Positions 43,320 to 51,498 of a DNA stretch of 64,000 nt are shown here, one piece after another. A program made the position numbers and the translations under genes. Below the pieces are notes generated by a model, which was not told where the DNA came from, did not search any database, and saw only the letters and a list, made by a program, of their open reading frames with translations. Origin of the DNA: Saccharicrinis sp963665705 (GTDB lineage: Bacteria; Bacteroidota; Bacteroidia; Bacteroidales; Marinilabiliaceae). Where the stretch lies: positions 2,914,001 through 2,978,000 of the forward strand of contig OY762448.1 in the NCBI GenBank assembly GCA_963665705.1. Reading direction: 5' to 3'. Every line of letters starts with the position of its first letter. The first letter of the stretch is position 1.

Positions 43320-44375
43320 TTATTCATTAACAGGAATTAGCTCTAAAGCCTGAGGAATTTGTTCATGTCCTCCCTCAAAAATAAATAAACTGATATTTTC
43401 AAATCGCCTCTTTAAGTAAACTTTTCTATCAAACAGCATTCCATTTTTTTCACTATCAGGATTAATTCTTTTGGTTACAAGATCGATGATTTCCTTTTCT
43501 GAAACAAGACTGTTATCAGATTCTGCACGCATCATGATTGAATCCATAGTTGAAGTTTGATACTTCAATTCTCCAACCAATCGATTATACATATTTAAAG
43601 AGTGGGTAATAGGAACAGATCCGGTATAACCATCATGGATCCCTTCATAGATAAAAAGTTGAGCTTCTTTTCTAAATTTCTGAGGGAATGATTGAAAAAG
43701 AGGAGAACGCTTTATAGCCTCGTCTTTATTAAAATCATTATTGTGAGATACTGAATTTATAATATCTCTAGCATATTTTTGATTTCTACCAACCGACTCC
43801 CAGTACCAGGCTTCTAAATCTGAAATTGGAGCCCAGGCAGAAAAAGATTTTACAGGATACTTAAGATTCATATAAGCTGCTAAAGTGGCAAAACCACCTC
43901 CTGAAACACCTACTATATGAACATCATTAGGATCGGAATTAGTGTGCTTTAAGGCATATTGAATGGCATCTTGAATATCTGAAAGAACTAATGAACTGCC
44001 GGTAGCTTCATAAGTACGATTTGGTCCACGAAAGTTTGGATGAATATAATTCCAATCTTTTGCAAGAACTTCTTTAGCCAGTGGATCTTTTTGTGTATAA
44101 TCACCACTCCATGTATGTAAGCTTATTATTAGTGGTTTTAATTTATTGCTTTTGGTAGCATATAGAAATGTCTTTTGTATTTTTCCATCAGCTGAAGATA
44201 CAATATCAACTACTTTAAACTCTTTGTTCCAGCTGGTATGTCTTGTATCATCAAATTGTATTACTTTGGTAGTATCACTGTTAAACTTTTGCGACATTAG
44301 GTCTAGCGAACCTATAATCATAAACAGAATAAGGATTCTAAAGCGAAATAAAAATATTTTAATCATAATGGTCAT
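43320..44375 (-). CDS. Exported alpha/beta hydrolase, prolyl-oligopeptidase (S9)-like
   Basis: The 351-residue protein has an N-terminal hydrophobic segment (about residues 5-24) for export or membrane anchoring. The nucleophile elbow GVSGGGFATLAA gives the Ser, an Asp candidate follows in GIHDGYTGSVP, and the His is in EGGHEQIP near the C-terminus. HTWSGDY supplies the oxyanion region. The fold resembles S9 peptidases and acetyl-xylan-esterase-like hydrolases. Either peptidase or sugar esterase activity is possible; the pectinase nearby makes esterase plausible. The IS66 remnant lies immediately upstream and may affect expression. Confidence 0.8.
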   Translation of the reverse strand: MTIMIKIFLFRFRILILFMIIGSLDLMSQKFNSDTTKVIQFDDTRHTSWNKEFKVVDIVSSADGKIQKTFLYATKSNKLKPLIISLHTWSGDYTQKDPLAKEVLAKDWNYIHPNFRGPNRTYEATGSSLVLSDIQDAIQYALKHTNSDPNDVHIVGVSGGGFATLAAYMNLKYPVKSFSAWAPISDLEAWYWESVGRNQKYARDIINSVSHNNDFNKDEAIKRSPLFQSFPQKFRKEAQLFIYEGIHDGYTGSVPITHSLNMYNRLVGELKYQTSTMDSIMMRAESDNSLVSEKEIIDLVTKRINPDSEKNGMLFDRKVYLKRRFENISLFIFEGGHEQIPQALELIPVNE

Positions 44376-44448
44376 TTATATGTCACAAAAATAACATATT
44401 GTCATGTTCCATTACAAGTATCCGTCTCCGCGTCGCCCCTCAAAAAAA

Positions 44449-44489
44449 GCCCCATCAAATTGATTCGTTATTTTGATGTGGCGTTTTTT
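44449..44489. terminator. Bidirectional hairpin at the end of the truncated IS66
   Basis: GCCCCATCAAA (44449-44459) pairs with TTTGATGTGGC (44472-44482), ten of eleven pairs, between A7 and T6 runs. It can end minus-strand transcription of the truncated transposase and shield the element from outside transcription. Confidence 0.78.
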
Positions 44490-44490
44490 A

Positions 44491-45413
44491 TTATTGATCC
44501 GCCCACCTATCAGGAAGCAAGTTGCGTAATTGTTCATTTGTCATTGTTGGACTTTCTGCTAAACGCTGCATAACAACCTTGAAGTAGGAAAATGTATTTA
44601 TATTATTCAATCTACATGATATAGCTAGAGAATAAAGTGTAGCTGTTCTGGTGGCCCCTGCATTAGAACCACAAAAAAGTGAATTACGACGACTAAGGCT
44701 GATATAGCGCATAGGTCGTTCAATTATATTATTATCCAGATCGTATTCGGTAGATATGATGATGTTGTATATGGACTCTAGTTCATTCAGGCAGTAAGCT
44801 GCAGCTTTAGTTAATATGTGGTTAGGCAATACCCCGGAATCTCTTTCTATGTCTCTGAGTTTATTTTCTAACTTCTTGTATACTTTTAGGGAAGCCTCTT
44901 TCCATTTTTCTTTTGGCTTTTTCTTACGGATGATATAAAATTGATTGTATAGATCAATAACTTCTTGTGCTTCGGGTTGCTCCTGAATTTCTATAAATTT
45001 TCTTTTGCAGTGTTGAACACAACCTAAGCGTATTGCCTTGGGATAATCCCATCCCTCTAATACTTTGTAAGAACTATATCCGTCAGTCTGTACCACACCT
45101 TTATAATCCCTAGGTAGATAATCCGTGAACACCGTCTTGCTTCGTGAACCATTTTCATAAATGAACTGTATTAAATTGTTTTGGTGAGAAAAAGCACTCC
45201 AAAAGTAGCCCTTGCGACTTCCTTTGTCACCACCTAATATCGTATGGTAGGTTTCGTCAAAATGAATATAGGAATCAGCTAAAATAGCATTTTTGAGTAC
45301 TGGCATTAATCTATCAAGTAACCCTGCTGATTTTTCAATTAATCCATGAGTGGTTGCCTTAGGCATGTCAATGCCCATCTCATTTAGGTATTTATTGATG
45401 CGTTCAACTGGCA
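44491..45413 (-). pseudogene. Truncated IS66 transposase (TnpC, C-terminal half)
   Basis: About 307 codons remain, beginning inside the protein at LPVERINKYLNEMGIDMP. The DDE core is present (HFDETYHTI, QTDGYSSY, and the glutamate region ending NNIIERPMRYISLSRRNSLFCGS), and the IS66 C-terminal signature follows. The frame upstream stops exactly where the right-hand IS66 element begins at 45414. Its N-terminal zinc-finger and coiled-coil part is missing and does not reappear beyond 48021. TnpA and TnpB partners are also absent, so it cannot move by itself. Confidence 0.9.
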
Positions 45414-45504
45414 GTTAGCATTCGGCCTACTACATCACGTAAGTATATTAATTAAAACGAGACATTCCTATTGTCTATGGAATCTATGGACAATTCCCGG
45501 TATT

Positions 45505-47184
45505 CTATGAATTCTTCCAATTATGGGGTAAAAGGTCAGCTAAATCTAAGGAGTAGTCATTATTGTATTCAGGTATCTTTGTAAGTACATCCGTCAACCA
45601 TTCTCTTGGATTTACATCTGCAGCTTTGCAGCAACCCAGCAAAGAGTATATGACAGCTGCATTTTCGGCTGCATCATGATTGCCGCAGAACAAATAGTTT
45701 TTACGACCTAATGCCAGAGGTCTGATAGCATTTTCAGCCAGATTATTATCTATTTTATAACGACCATCAAGATGATAGCGTGACAAACGGTGGAAAATTG
45801 AGTAAGTATACGATAAGGCTCTACCCATTCTGCCTTTGGGCAATACTTTAGGATAGTGATTGACGATCCATTTTTCAAAGACGACCATAATAGGGTAAGC
45901 TAAACGTTTACGTAGTTCCACTCGTTGTTCATCATCCAAGCCTTGTTCGTCAGCCATTGTTTCCACTTGATAGAGTTTGCCGATTTGTGCCAACGCATAT
46001 TTAGCCCCGGCTTTGTCCTCGGCAAGACTTTCTTCAAATTTACGGCGTGCATGCGCCCAGCATCCCAATAATAGGACACCTTTCTTTTGCTCATAAATAG
46101 AATAAGCTTCATACCCATCCGTTTGGATGGCTCCCTTAAAACCCTTTAATAGCTCAACCACTACTTTTTGTGCTCTGGAGCCTTTATCGTAATGAAAGAA
46201 GACCAGGTTGTTCATCACCGATCGAACCATCCACAGGTAAGCCTTTACGGTTTTATGTTTTTCATTGTTGATTACCGGAACCGTGCTTTCATCCACCTGT
46301 ATATAATCCGATTCCATTATCACTTCACGTAAATGATAATACAAAGCACGTAGTAAATCACAGGTCCCCTGAAACCAACCATTAATGGTTGAAGCTGGTA
46401 GATTAACGCCAATCTGTTTAAACATGGCAATCTGACGATGAAATGGTAGATGGTGTTGGTATTTATTGATCAGTAACTCTGTCAAAAGCGAGGCGCCTGC
46501 ATTGCTGCGTGGTAATGGCAACAGTGGAAGTGGCGCTATCTGTACAACAGCTTTCTCCTGTTCTTGTGAGGCTGGCTTTAATGCATATTTGGAACGGATA
46601 ATTCTTCGGACAAACAATTCACCGGGCTTGTGCTCTAAAACTTCGGTAATTTCCTCTCCAATGCGTACCCAGTTGTCATCAATGCCTTCCGGCTCTATTA
46701 TTTCTTCCTCACGGCGTAGGTCTTCCGGCAAAGGAAGACGAACCGGTTTCTTTTTTTCTTTTTGTGGTCGTTGACGTTTATAGGACAACAACTCCTTATC
46801 CGCTTCTTTGGCGATCTCTTCTTCTTCGGGAAGAACATCCAATCCGTCAAAATCGATCTTACGCTGGTTTGGGTCAGATGGAATAAAACGTTCACTGGAA
46901 GCCTTCCAGAACTTTCGGCGATACCATGCCAATTGGTCAGTTAGTTTATTAACCAGTTCCTCTCTTTGCTGAAGCAACTCCTCCTTTTTACTGAGTAGTT
47001 CTTCTTTTTTTTGAAGAAGCTCTTTATGCTTGTTAATTTGGTCTTCCAGTTCCTTGTTTTGAGCTTTAAGAGACTCCATATAACCATTATCTGTCTGACG
47101 CAAACGTGAGAGTTCACAATACATCTCGTCACGCTCTTGTAACAACTGTTGAATGAATGCTTCGTTATCTGAAATCTGGCTCAT
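45505..47184 (-). CDS. tnpC: IS66 transposase TnpC
   Basis: The 559-residue DDE transposase begins with a coiled-coil of repeated LLQKKEELLSKKEELLQQREEL heptads at about 35-65, followed by the IS66 N-terminal region (LAWYRRKFWKASSERF) and a partner-binding linker. The catalytic core carries Asp in QVDESTVP, Asp in IQTDGYEAY and Glu in NNLAENAIRPLALGRKNYLFCG. The C-terminal IS66 domain (WLTDVLTKIP...LLPHNW) is complete. It is only distantly related to the truncated copy beside it, so the two elements arrived separately. Confidence 0.95.
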   Translation of the reverse strand: MSQISDNEAFIQQLLQERDEMYCELSRLRQTDNGYMESLKAQNKELEDQINKHKELLQKKEELLSKKEELLQQREELVNKLTDQLAWYRRKFWKASSERFIPSDPNQRKIDFDGLDVLPEEEEIAKEADKELLSYKRQRPQKEKKKPVRLPLPEDLRREEEIIEPEGIDDNWVRIGEEITEVLEHKPGELFVRRIIRSKYALKPASQEQEKAVVQIAPLPLLPLPRSNAGASLLTELLINKYQHHLPFHRQIAMFKQIGVNLPASTINGWFQGTCDLLRALYYHLREVIMESDYIQVDESTVPVINNEKHKTVKAYLWMVRSVMNNLVFFHYDKGSRAQKVVVELLKGFKGAIQTDGYEAYSIYEQKKGVLLLGCWAHARRKFEESLAEDKAGAKYALAQIGKLYQVETMADEQGLDDEQRVELRKRLAYPIMVVFEKWIVNHYPKVLPKGRMGRALSYTYSIFHRLSRYHLDGRYKIDNNLAENAIRPLALGRKNYLFCGNHDAAENAAVIYSLLGCCKAADVNPREWLTDVLTKIPEYNNDYSLDLADLLPHNWKNS

Positions 47185-47253
47185 TTATCTCCTTCTGAAT
47201 ATGTCTCAAAGATACTAAATTCAAGGGTTTCAGCCAAAAAATAAGTAATGAAC

Positions 47254-47604
47254 TCAAATGCTTTTTCGACGTTTTTTCAATTGTCTTTCTATGGGTTTTA
47301 CATTGCTTACAATAGCCATCAAATCTTGCCAGTCTATTGACTGCGATGTAATATTTTGGTCGAAAGTAGGGAGCTTAAATGTACCGTTTTCTAGCTTTTT
47401 GTGATAGATAACCAAACCGCCGTGCTCCAAATGCAATATCTTCATAATAGTCAGGTTACGATTGACAAAAATAAATACTTCGCCGTCCTGCACATTGCGC
47501 TTCATTACTGATGAAACGACACCGCTAAGCGTATAGAAACTTTTTCGCATATCAACCGGAGCTGGATAGAGGAAGTACTGCAGATTCCCGTGTAAATGAA
47601 ACAT
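47254..47604 (-). CDS. tnpB: IS66 accessory protein TnpB
   Basis: The 116-residue protein matches IS66 Orf2: YFLYPAPVDMRKSFYTLSGVV and GEVFIFVNRNLTIMKILHLEHGGLVIYHKKLENG. TnpB is needed for transposition in IS66-type elements, although its biochemistry is poorly defined. It follows tnpA by 9 nt and precedes tnpC by 69 nt, in one transcript. It is unrelated to the RNA-guided TnpB of IS200/IS605. Confidence 0.95.
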   Translation of the reverse strand: MFHLHGNLQYFLYPAPVDMRKSFYTLSGVVSSVMKRNVQDGEVFIFVNRNLTIMKILHLEHGGLVIYHKKLENGTFKLPTFDQNITSQSIDWQDLMAIVSNVKPIERQLKKRRKSI

Positions 47605-47613
47605 AGGTCCTGA

Positions 47614-47970
47614 TCAATAAAGGTGAATAATGGACTTGATCAGAGCAATGTCTGCATCTCCTTTTATATCCAATCTTGTACCGTTGGGAAATGTAAAAGA
47701 TAAGTGGCTATCACATGTGTTTTCCTTGCAATTATTGATGACGTCTGATTGGTGTACCTTACTGTTTACAGATGAATCTTTGTTTATTGTTAATGGCACA
47801 AACCCAATGGTTGGTTCATCTTGTTCAATTAGATTCTTCCAACGATAAAACGTGGAGACTGCGAAATCCTGGTTACTGCAAAAATCGCGAACACTAAGAC
47901 CGGATTCCAAATACTCCCGGTATAACTTCCTAAAACTTGATTCGATAATACGCATGGTTTTTTGCCTCAA
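47614..47970 (-). CDS. tnpA: IS66 accessory protein TnpA
   Basis: The 118-residue protein starts with a helix-turn-helix (SSFRKLYREYLESGLSVRDFCSNQDFAVSTFYRWKNL) of the type in IS66 Orf1 and IS3 OrfA, followed by a variable linker and a C-terminal strand motif LSFTFPNGTRLDIKGDADIALIKSII typical of IS66 TnpA. It probably binds the terminal repeats. First gene of the intact tnpABC unit. Confidence 0.93.
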   Translation of the reverse strand: MRQKTMRIIESSFRKLYREYLESGLSVRDFCSNQDFAVSTFYRWKNLIEQDEPTIGFVPLTINKDSSVNSKVHQSDVINNCKENTCDSHLSFTFPNGTRLDIKGDADIALIKSIIHLY

Positions 47971-48021
47971 AAATAGGCTTGGATATGAGCACTAACAATA
48001 TGTATTAGCCCGCATGGTTAC

Positions 48022-48471
48022 GTTTAATGTTTATAATATTTTCTTGTAATGCTCTCATTAACTTTAAAGTTAGGGAGTTTGTTAGTATAGGGCACAACTC
48101 ATTTATATACGCACCATTCTTTCGAATGCACTTAACTATTTAATTATCAACACTTATTAATAATTACTCATTTATAAGCGCTTAATAAATAATAAGCGCT
48201 TATAAGTGACTATAAGTGATTATCTACTTTTATAAATCTATTATATAAATTGTGTTATGGCTGTAATTATTTGAATTATAGATATAATATAAGTTTTTAT
48301 AAAACATGTTATTAAAAGTATTGACTAAATACACCATATAAAGGAAGATAAAGTCAATGCATGTATAATATCCTTCATTAAGCGTTATCAAAAATATGTT
48401 TTTGTGGGGTAAAAACAAATTGATTAGCACACAGATGCTATTTAGTACATAAATGCTTTACTATATTCCAT
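48022..48471. other. Non-coding region with iteron-like and inverted repeats
   Basis: No supported gene. A perfect 13-bp inverted repeat, TTATAAGCGCTTA (48172-48184) and TAAGCGCTTATAA (48193-48205), each arm containing the palindrome AAGCGCTT, is followed by two direct copies of TATAAGTGA (48201-48209 and 48211-48219). The arrangement resembles a protein-binding or origin-like site, but no initiator gene is near. The open frame at 48230-48430 is AT-rich and not convincing. Confidence 0.55.
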
Positions 48472-49385
48472 CAACGTTTAGGTTTAAACGTAGCAACGTT
48501 TATGTTTGTAACACCAAACTTTAGGGTAAAAACAGGAACGTTTGTGTTATGATATAGGAAACTTCATATATTTTCTATCATCGTTTATATATCAAGTATC
48601 GAGACTTTAAAAAAAGCATGGCAACTGACTAAAAAAGTATGGAGCGCCCCCAAAAAAGTGTGGAACTTGAAGAAAAAAACATGGAAGATCTCTAAAAAAA
48701 TACGGAAGGTCATAAAAAAAGTGCGGAGCATTCAATTTTTTTTATCACAGCTCATGCAAAGTGATATCAAGCGTGTCAGTTTTTCTGACAAGCACCAATG
48801 AATTTCAGAGAATGCTGAAACAAATTCTTCGGTGCTCCACTAAAAAAAGTGGCATGCTCCGTATATTTTTATCGGTATACTGGTATTTAAAATGAAACGT
48901 TCCGATGAAAAAGTGAGGGCTTCCGTATTTTAAATTGAATGCTCCGCAGAATTTATAGAAAGCTTGTCAGGTTTTGCATCAAGTTTTATATAAAACCTGA
49001 CAAGCTTCTATAAAATTGTTAGAACATTCTGGTTAAAAACCAGAACATCCTGGAAAAAAGTCAGGATGTTCTAACAAAAAGTCAGAACGTTCTGGGTTAA
49101 AGTGAGGATGTTGTCCGTTTTTATTAGAACGTTGTCAGTAAAAACTGACAAGATTCTGTAAAATTGTTAGAACATTCTGGGTAAAAGTCAGGATGTTCTA
49201 ATAAAAAGTCAGAACATTCCTACTTTAAAGTGAGAAGCTTCTCTAAAAATGTTAGGATGTTCTAAAAAAAAGTTAGAACGTTCTTACTCCTAGCCAGAAC
49301 TCTCTGGGAAAAAGTTAGGCTGTTGTCAGTTTTTGTTAAAACGTTGTCAGTAAAAATGAGAACATTCTGGTTTTGACAAGGGAGT
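48472..49385. repeat. Degenerate 21-bp tandem repeat array (about 0.9 kb)
   Basis: Successive units of 20-22 bp can be followed across the region. At the left, CAACGTTTAGGTTTA, CAACGTTTATGTTTG, CAAACTTTAGGGTAA and GAACGTTTGTGTTAT begin 21-22 bp apart. In the middle, A6 tracts recur every 21 bp (48631 onward) ahead of GTNTGGANN cores. At the right, cores such as AGAACGTTCT, AGAACATTCT and AGGATGTTCT recur with short A tracts. Twenty-one bp equals two helical turns and seven codons. Plus-strand frames show heptads such as KKVWSAP, KKVWNLK and RTFWVKV but are interrupted by stops. No unit is exactly repeated for long, so the array is old or selected for diversity. Confidence 0.75.
48960..49007. 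repeat. 16-bp perfect inverted repeat inside the 21-bp array
   Basis: AAGCTTGTCAGGTTTT (48960-48975) and AAAACCTGACAAGCTT (48992-49007) are perfect reverse complements around a 16-nt loop. It is the most stable hairpin in the array. A smaller TTGTCAGT/ACTGACAA hairpin (49132-49151) reuses the same TGTCAG core. Confidence 0.8.
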
Positions 49386-49624
49386 ATAAACTTTGGAGTT
49401 ATAAAACTAAAAATCCGGTAAATCATAATTTTACCGGATTCAATCTTAACATTAAGGGTTGTACTATTTTTCAGAAGTTTCAATCTTTTTCTTTCTACGG
49501 GCAAAATGGGGAGTTAAGTTGTTTGTAATATTTGTGTACCAAGCACTCCATTTATAGCAGTTGGCTTTGTGATATTATAATATAATAAAGCATGTTTTAA
49601 AGCCTCGCTTCCTGCAAATAAAGT

Positions 49625-50635
49625 TTACTCAAATAATTTTAATAATATTTTAAAAACTTTACCCGGATTATCAGCCCATTGCTGCACAGCATCGCCTGCT
49701 TCATCTGGTTTTATAATACGTGTTACCATTTTTTCAACAGGAAAAGTTTTACGCTGTAAGTATGAAATCACAGCTCTAAAATCGGAACCTGTTGCATTAC
49801 GAGATCCCATGATATCCATCTCTTTTTGCACAAACAGTTTTGTTGCAAACGACACATTATCTTTAGCATACCCAATACAAACGACTCTTCCTGTAAATGC
49901 GACTTCTTCAATTGCCGCAAGGTAAGTTACAGGATTACCAGCGGCTTCAATAACTACATCCGGGGTTAATTTTTTTAATTGATCTTTCCAATCCTCTTCT
50001 AACGAATTTATAGTGTAATGCGCTCCCAGTTCTTTTGCTACAGCTAATTTATCATTATCAATATCCACGGCAATAACTTTTGCACCTCTTAATATTGAAC
50101 GTACTATAGCTCCTACACCTATCATTCCACAACCAAATATCATTACAGTATCACTATCTGTAACCTTTCCCCTGTCTACAGCATGAAATCCTACTGTTAA
50201 CGGTTCAACTAAAGCCAATTCTACATCATTTAAATTTTCGGCTACAAGTAATTTTTGCCATGGCACACTAATAAATTCAGACATAGCACCATCTCTTTGA
50301 ACACCTAATGTCTCATTATATTGACATGCATATTCACGTCCTCTTTTACATGAAGGACATTGTCCACAATTACTATATGGAACAACTGTAACTAACATCC
50401 CTTTTTTAAAAGATTCCGGAACGTCATCACCGCATTGTTCAATAACTGCAGATATCTCATGACCAGGAATCCGCGGATACTGAACCATAGGGTTTTTACC
50501 CAGATAAGTTGTTAAATCAGAACCACAAAATCCCACATATTTTAATTTTAAAAGAACCTCTCCTGATTTAACTTCAGGTTTTGGTGTATCTATAATTTGA
50601 ACCTTACCTGGTTCTTGAACTACGACTGCTTTCAT
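49625..50635 (-). CDS. Zinc-dependent medium-chain alcohol dehydrogenase, probably sugar-acid specific
   Basis: The 336-residue MDR enzyme has the catalytic-zinc Cys in GFCGSD, the GHE motif, and the four structural-zinc cysteines in CGQCPSCKRGREYAC. The Rossmann glycines are in GCGMIGVGAI, with Asp in VIAVDID favouring NAD. It resembles sorbitol, L-threonine and L-galactonate/L-gulonate 5-dehydrogenases. As the last gene after the lactonase-type and aldo/keto reductase genes, it likely oxidises an intermediate such as L-fuconate; by analogy with L-galactonate 5-dehydrogenase, C5 oxidation is possible. The substrate is inferred. Confidence 0.82.
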   Translation of the reverse strand: MKAVVVQEPGKVQIIDTPKPEVKSGEVLLKLKYVGFCGSDLTTYLGKNPMVQYPRIPGHEISAVIEQCGDDVPESFKKGMLVTVVPYSNCGQCPSCKRGREYACQYNETLGVQRDGAMSEFISVPWQKLLVAENLNDVELALVEPLTVGFHAVDRGKVTDSDTVMIFGCGMIGVGAIVRSILRGAKVIAVDIDNDKLAVAKELGAHYTINSLEEDWKDQLKKLTPDVVIEAAGNPVTYLAAIEEVAFTGRVVCIGYAKDNVSFATKLFVQKEMDIMGSRNATGSDFRAVISYLQRKTFPVEKMVTRIIKPDEAGDAVQQWADNPGKVFKILLKLFE

Positions 50636-50656
50636 TATGATTTAGAATATAATTAT

Positions 50657-51490
50657 TTATACTTTAAGATTGTATGCTTTAATTGCATTTAGACCAAGTA
50701 TGTCTGCTTGCTCGTTAATCGATAATTTACTAATCTGTTTCTTTACTAACTCAAACCAGTTTTTGTACTCAATTCCAACTAAACAAACCGGCCAATCTGA
50801 ACCAAACATTATTTTTTGGGGTGAAAAAGATTCTAATATGGTATCGAAATAGGGTTTTAACTGTTCTTCGGTCCAATGATTAAAATCCGCTTCTGTCACC
50901 ATTCCTGAAATTTTACAGTAAACATTTTCACACTTACCTAATTCCAATATATTTTCTCTCCACGGAGAAAGTTCGTTTTTACTTATTAAAGGTTTTGCTA
51001 TATGATCGAGAACAAAAACCTGGTTAGGATACTGCTTTACAAATTCTATGGTTTGAGGGAGATGCCGTTCAAATATTAAAATATCATACGTTAAATTATA
51101 ATCTTTAATCAACGATATTCCTTTATTAAATTGTTCACCTAAAATATAGTTATCATCTTGCTCCCCCTGAATTACGTGACGCAAGGCAACCATTTTATCC
51201 AGTGAAGCATATTTTTCCAAATGACTTTTAAAACTATCCTCAGCAATAGGTAACCAACCTACTACGCCTTTAATAAAATCATTTTCAGAAGCCATTTGTA
51301 ATATCCATTCTGTCTCTTCAATACTTTGTCGAGCCTGAACTGTTACAACGCCATCAATTCCTGCATGATTAATTTCTTGATGCAAATTATCCGGAAGAAA
51401 ATCTTTCCTGATTTTTTCCATATCGTCATCAATCCAATCATATTCAACAAGATCATATTTCCAAAAGTGATGATGAGAATCTATAATCAT
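50657..51490 (-). CDS. Amidohydrolase (COG3618), probable L-fucono-1,5-lactonase
   Basis: The 277-residue metal-dependent hydrolase begins MIIDSHHHFWKYD, giving the HxH ligands at residues 6 and 8, and later shows FVLDHIAKP (His ligand) and MFGSDWPVC (catalytic Asp). This is the COG3618 pattern, whose studied members hydrolyse fucono-, galactono- or 4-sulfomuconolactones. The FGSDWPV motif and the L-fucose context favour L-fuconolactone as substrate. It is 8 nt from the aldo/keto reductase gene and 21 nt from the dehydrogenase gene, so the three are cotranscribed. Confidence 0.82.
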   Translation of the reverse strand: MIIDSHHHFWKYDLVEYDWIDDDMEKIRKDFLPDNLHQEINHAGIDGVVTVQARQSIEETEWILQMASENDFIKGVVGWLPIAEDSFKSHLEKYASLDKMVALRHVIQGEQDDNYILGEQFNKGISLIKDYNLTYDILIFERHLPQTIEFVKQYPNQVFVLDHIAKPLISKNELSPWRENILELGKCENVYCKISGMVTEADFNHWTEEQLKPYFDTILESFSPQKIMFGSDWPVCLVGIEYKNWFELVKKQISKLSINEQADILGLNAIKAYNLKV

Positions 51491-51498
51491 GATAATGT

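Larger units (their letters stand above)
45414..48021 (-). mobile_element. Complete IS66-family element (tnpA-tnpB-tnpC)
   Basis: A 2,608-bp element. Its terminal inverted repeats match at 17 of 22 positions: GTTAGCATTCGGCCTACTAC on the left and, reverse-complemented, GTAACCATGCGGGCTAATAC on the right. The three canonical IS66 genes are intact on the minus strand. The expected 8-bp target duplication is not found (AACTGGCA against GTTTAATG), and one flank is a truncated IS66 while the other is unrelated DNA. The insertion was thus followed by a deletion or rearrangement at one side. Confidence 0.88.

Noticed and set aside
47254..47604. RNA-guided TnpB nuclease
   Set aside because: The name is shared, but the sequence is the 116-residue IS66 accessory protein with no RuvC motifs.
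48230..48430. 66-residue open frame on the minus strand
   Set aside because: Composition is Tyr/Asn/Ile/Phe-rich as expected for random AT-rich DNA, with no start context, no motif and no neighbour. It lies between repeats.
48550..48800. Plus-strand open frame reading KKAWQLT, KKVWSAP, KKVWNLK
   Set aside because: It lacks an ATG start and matches the same 21-bp repeat. Possibly a decayed coding heptad gene, but not supportable as a CDS.
48472..49385. CRISPR array
   Set aside because: Unit length is only about 21 bp, no unit is exactly repeated, there are no unique spacers between constant repeats, and no cas genes are nearby.
49262..49504. 80-residue minus-strand frame with heptads such as NVLTKTD
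   Set aside because: The heptads follow from the 21-bp period of the DNA array; neighbouring units in the same frame have stops. Treated as part of the repeat, not as a gene.
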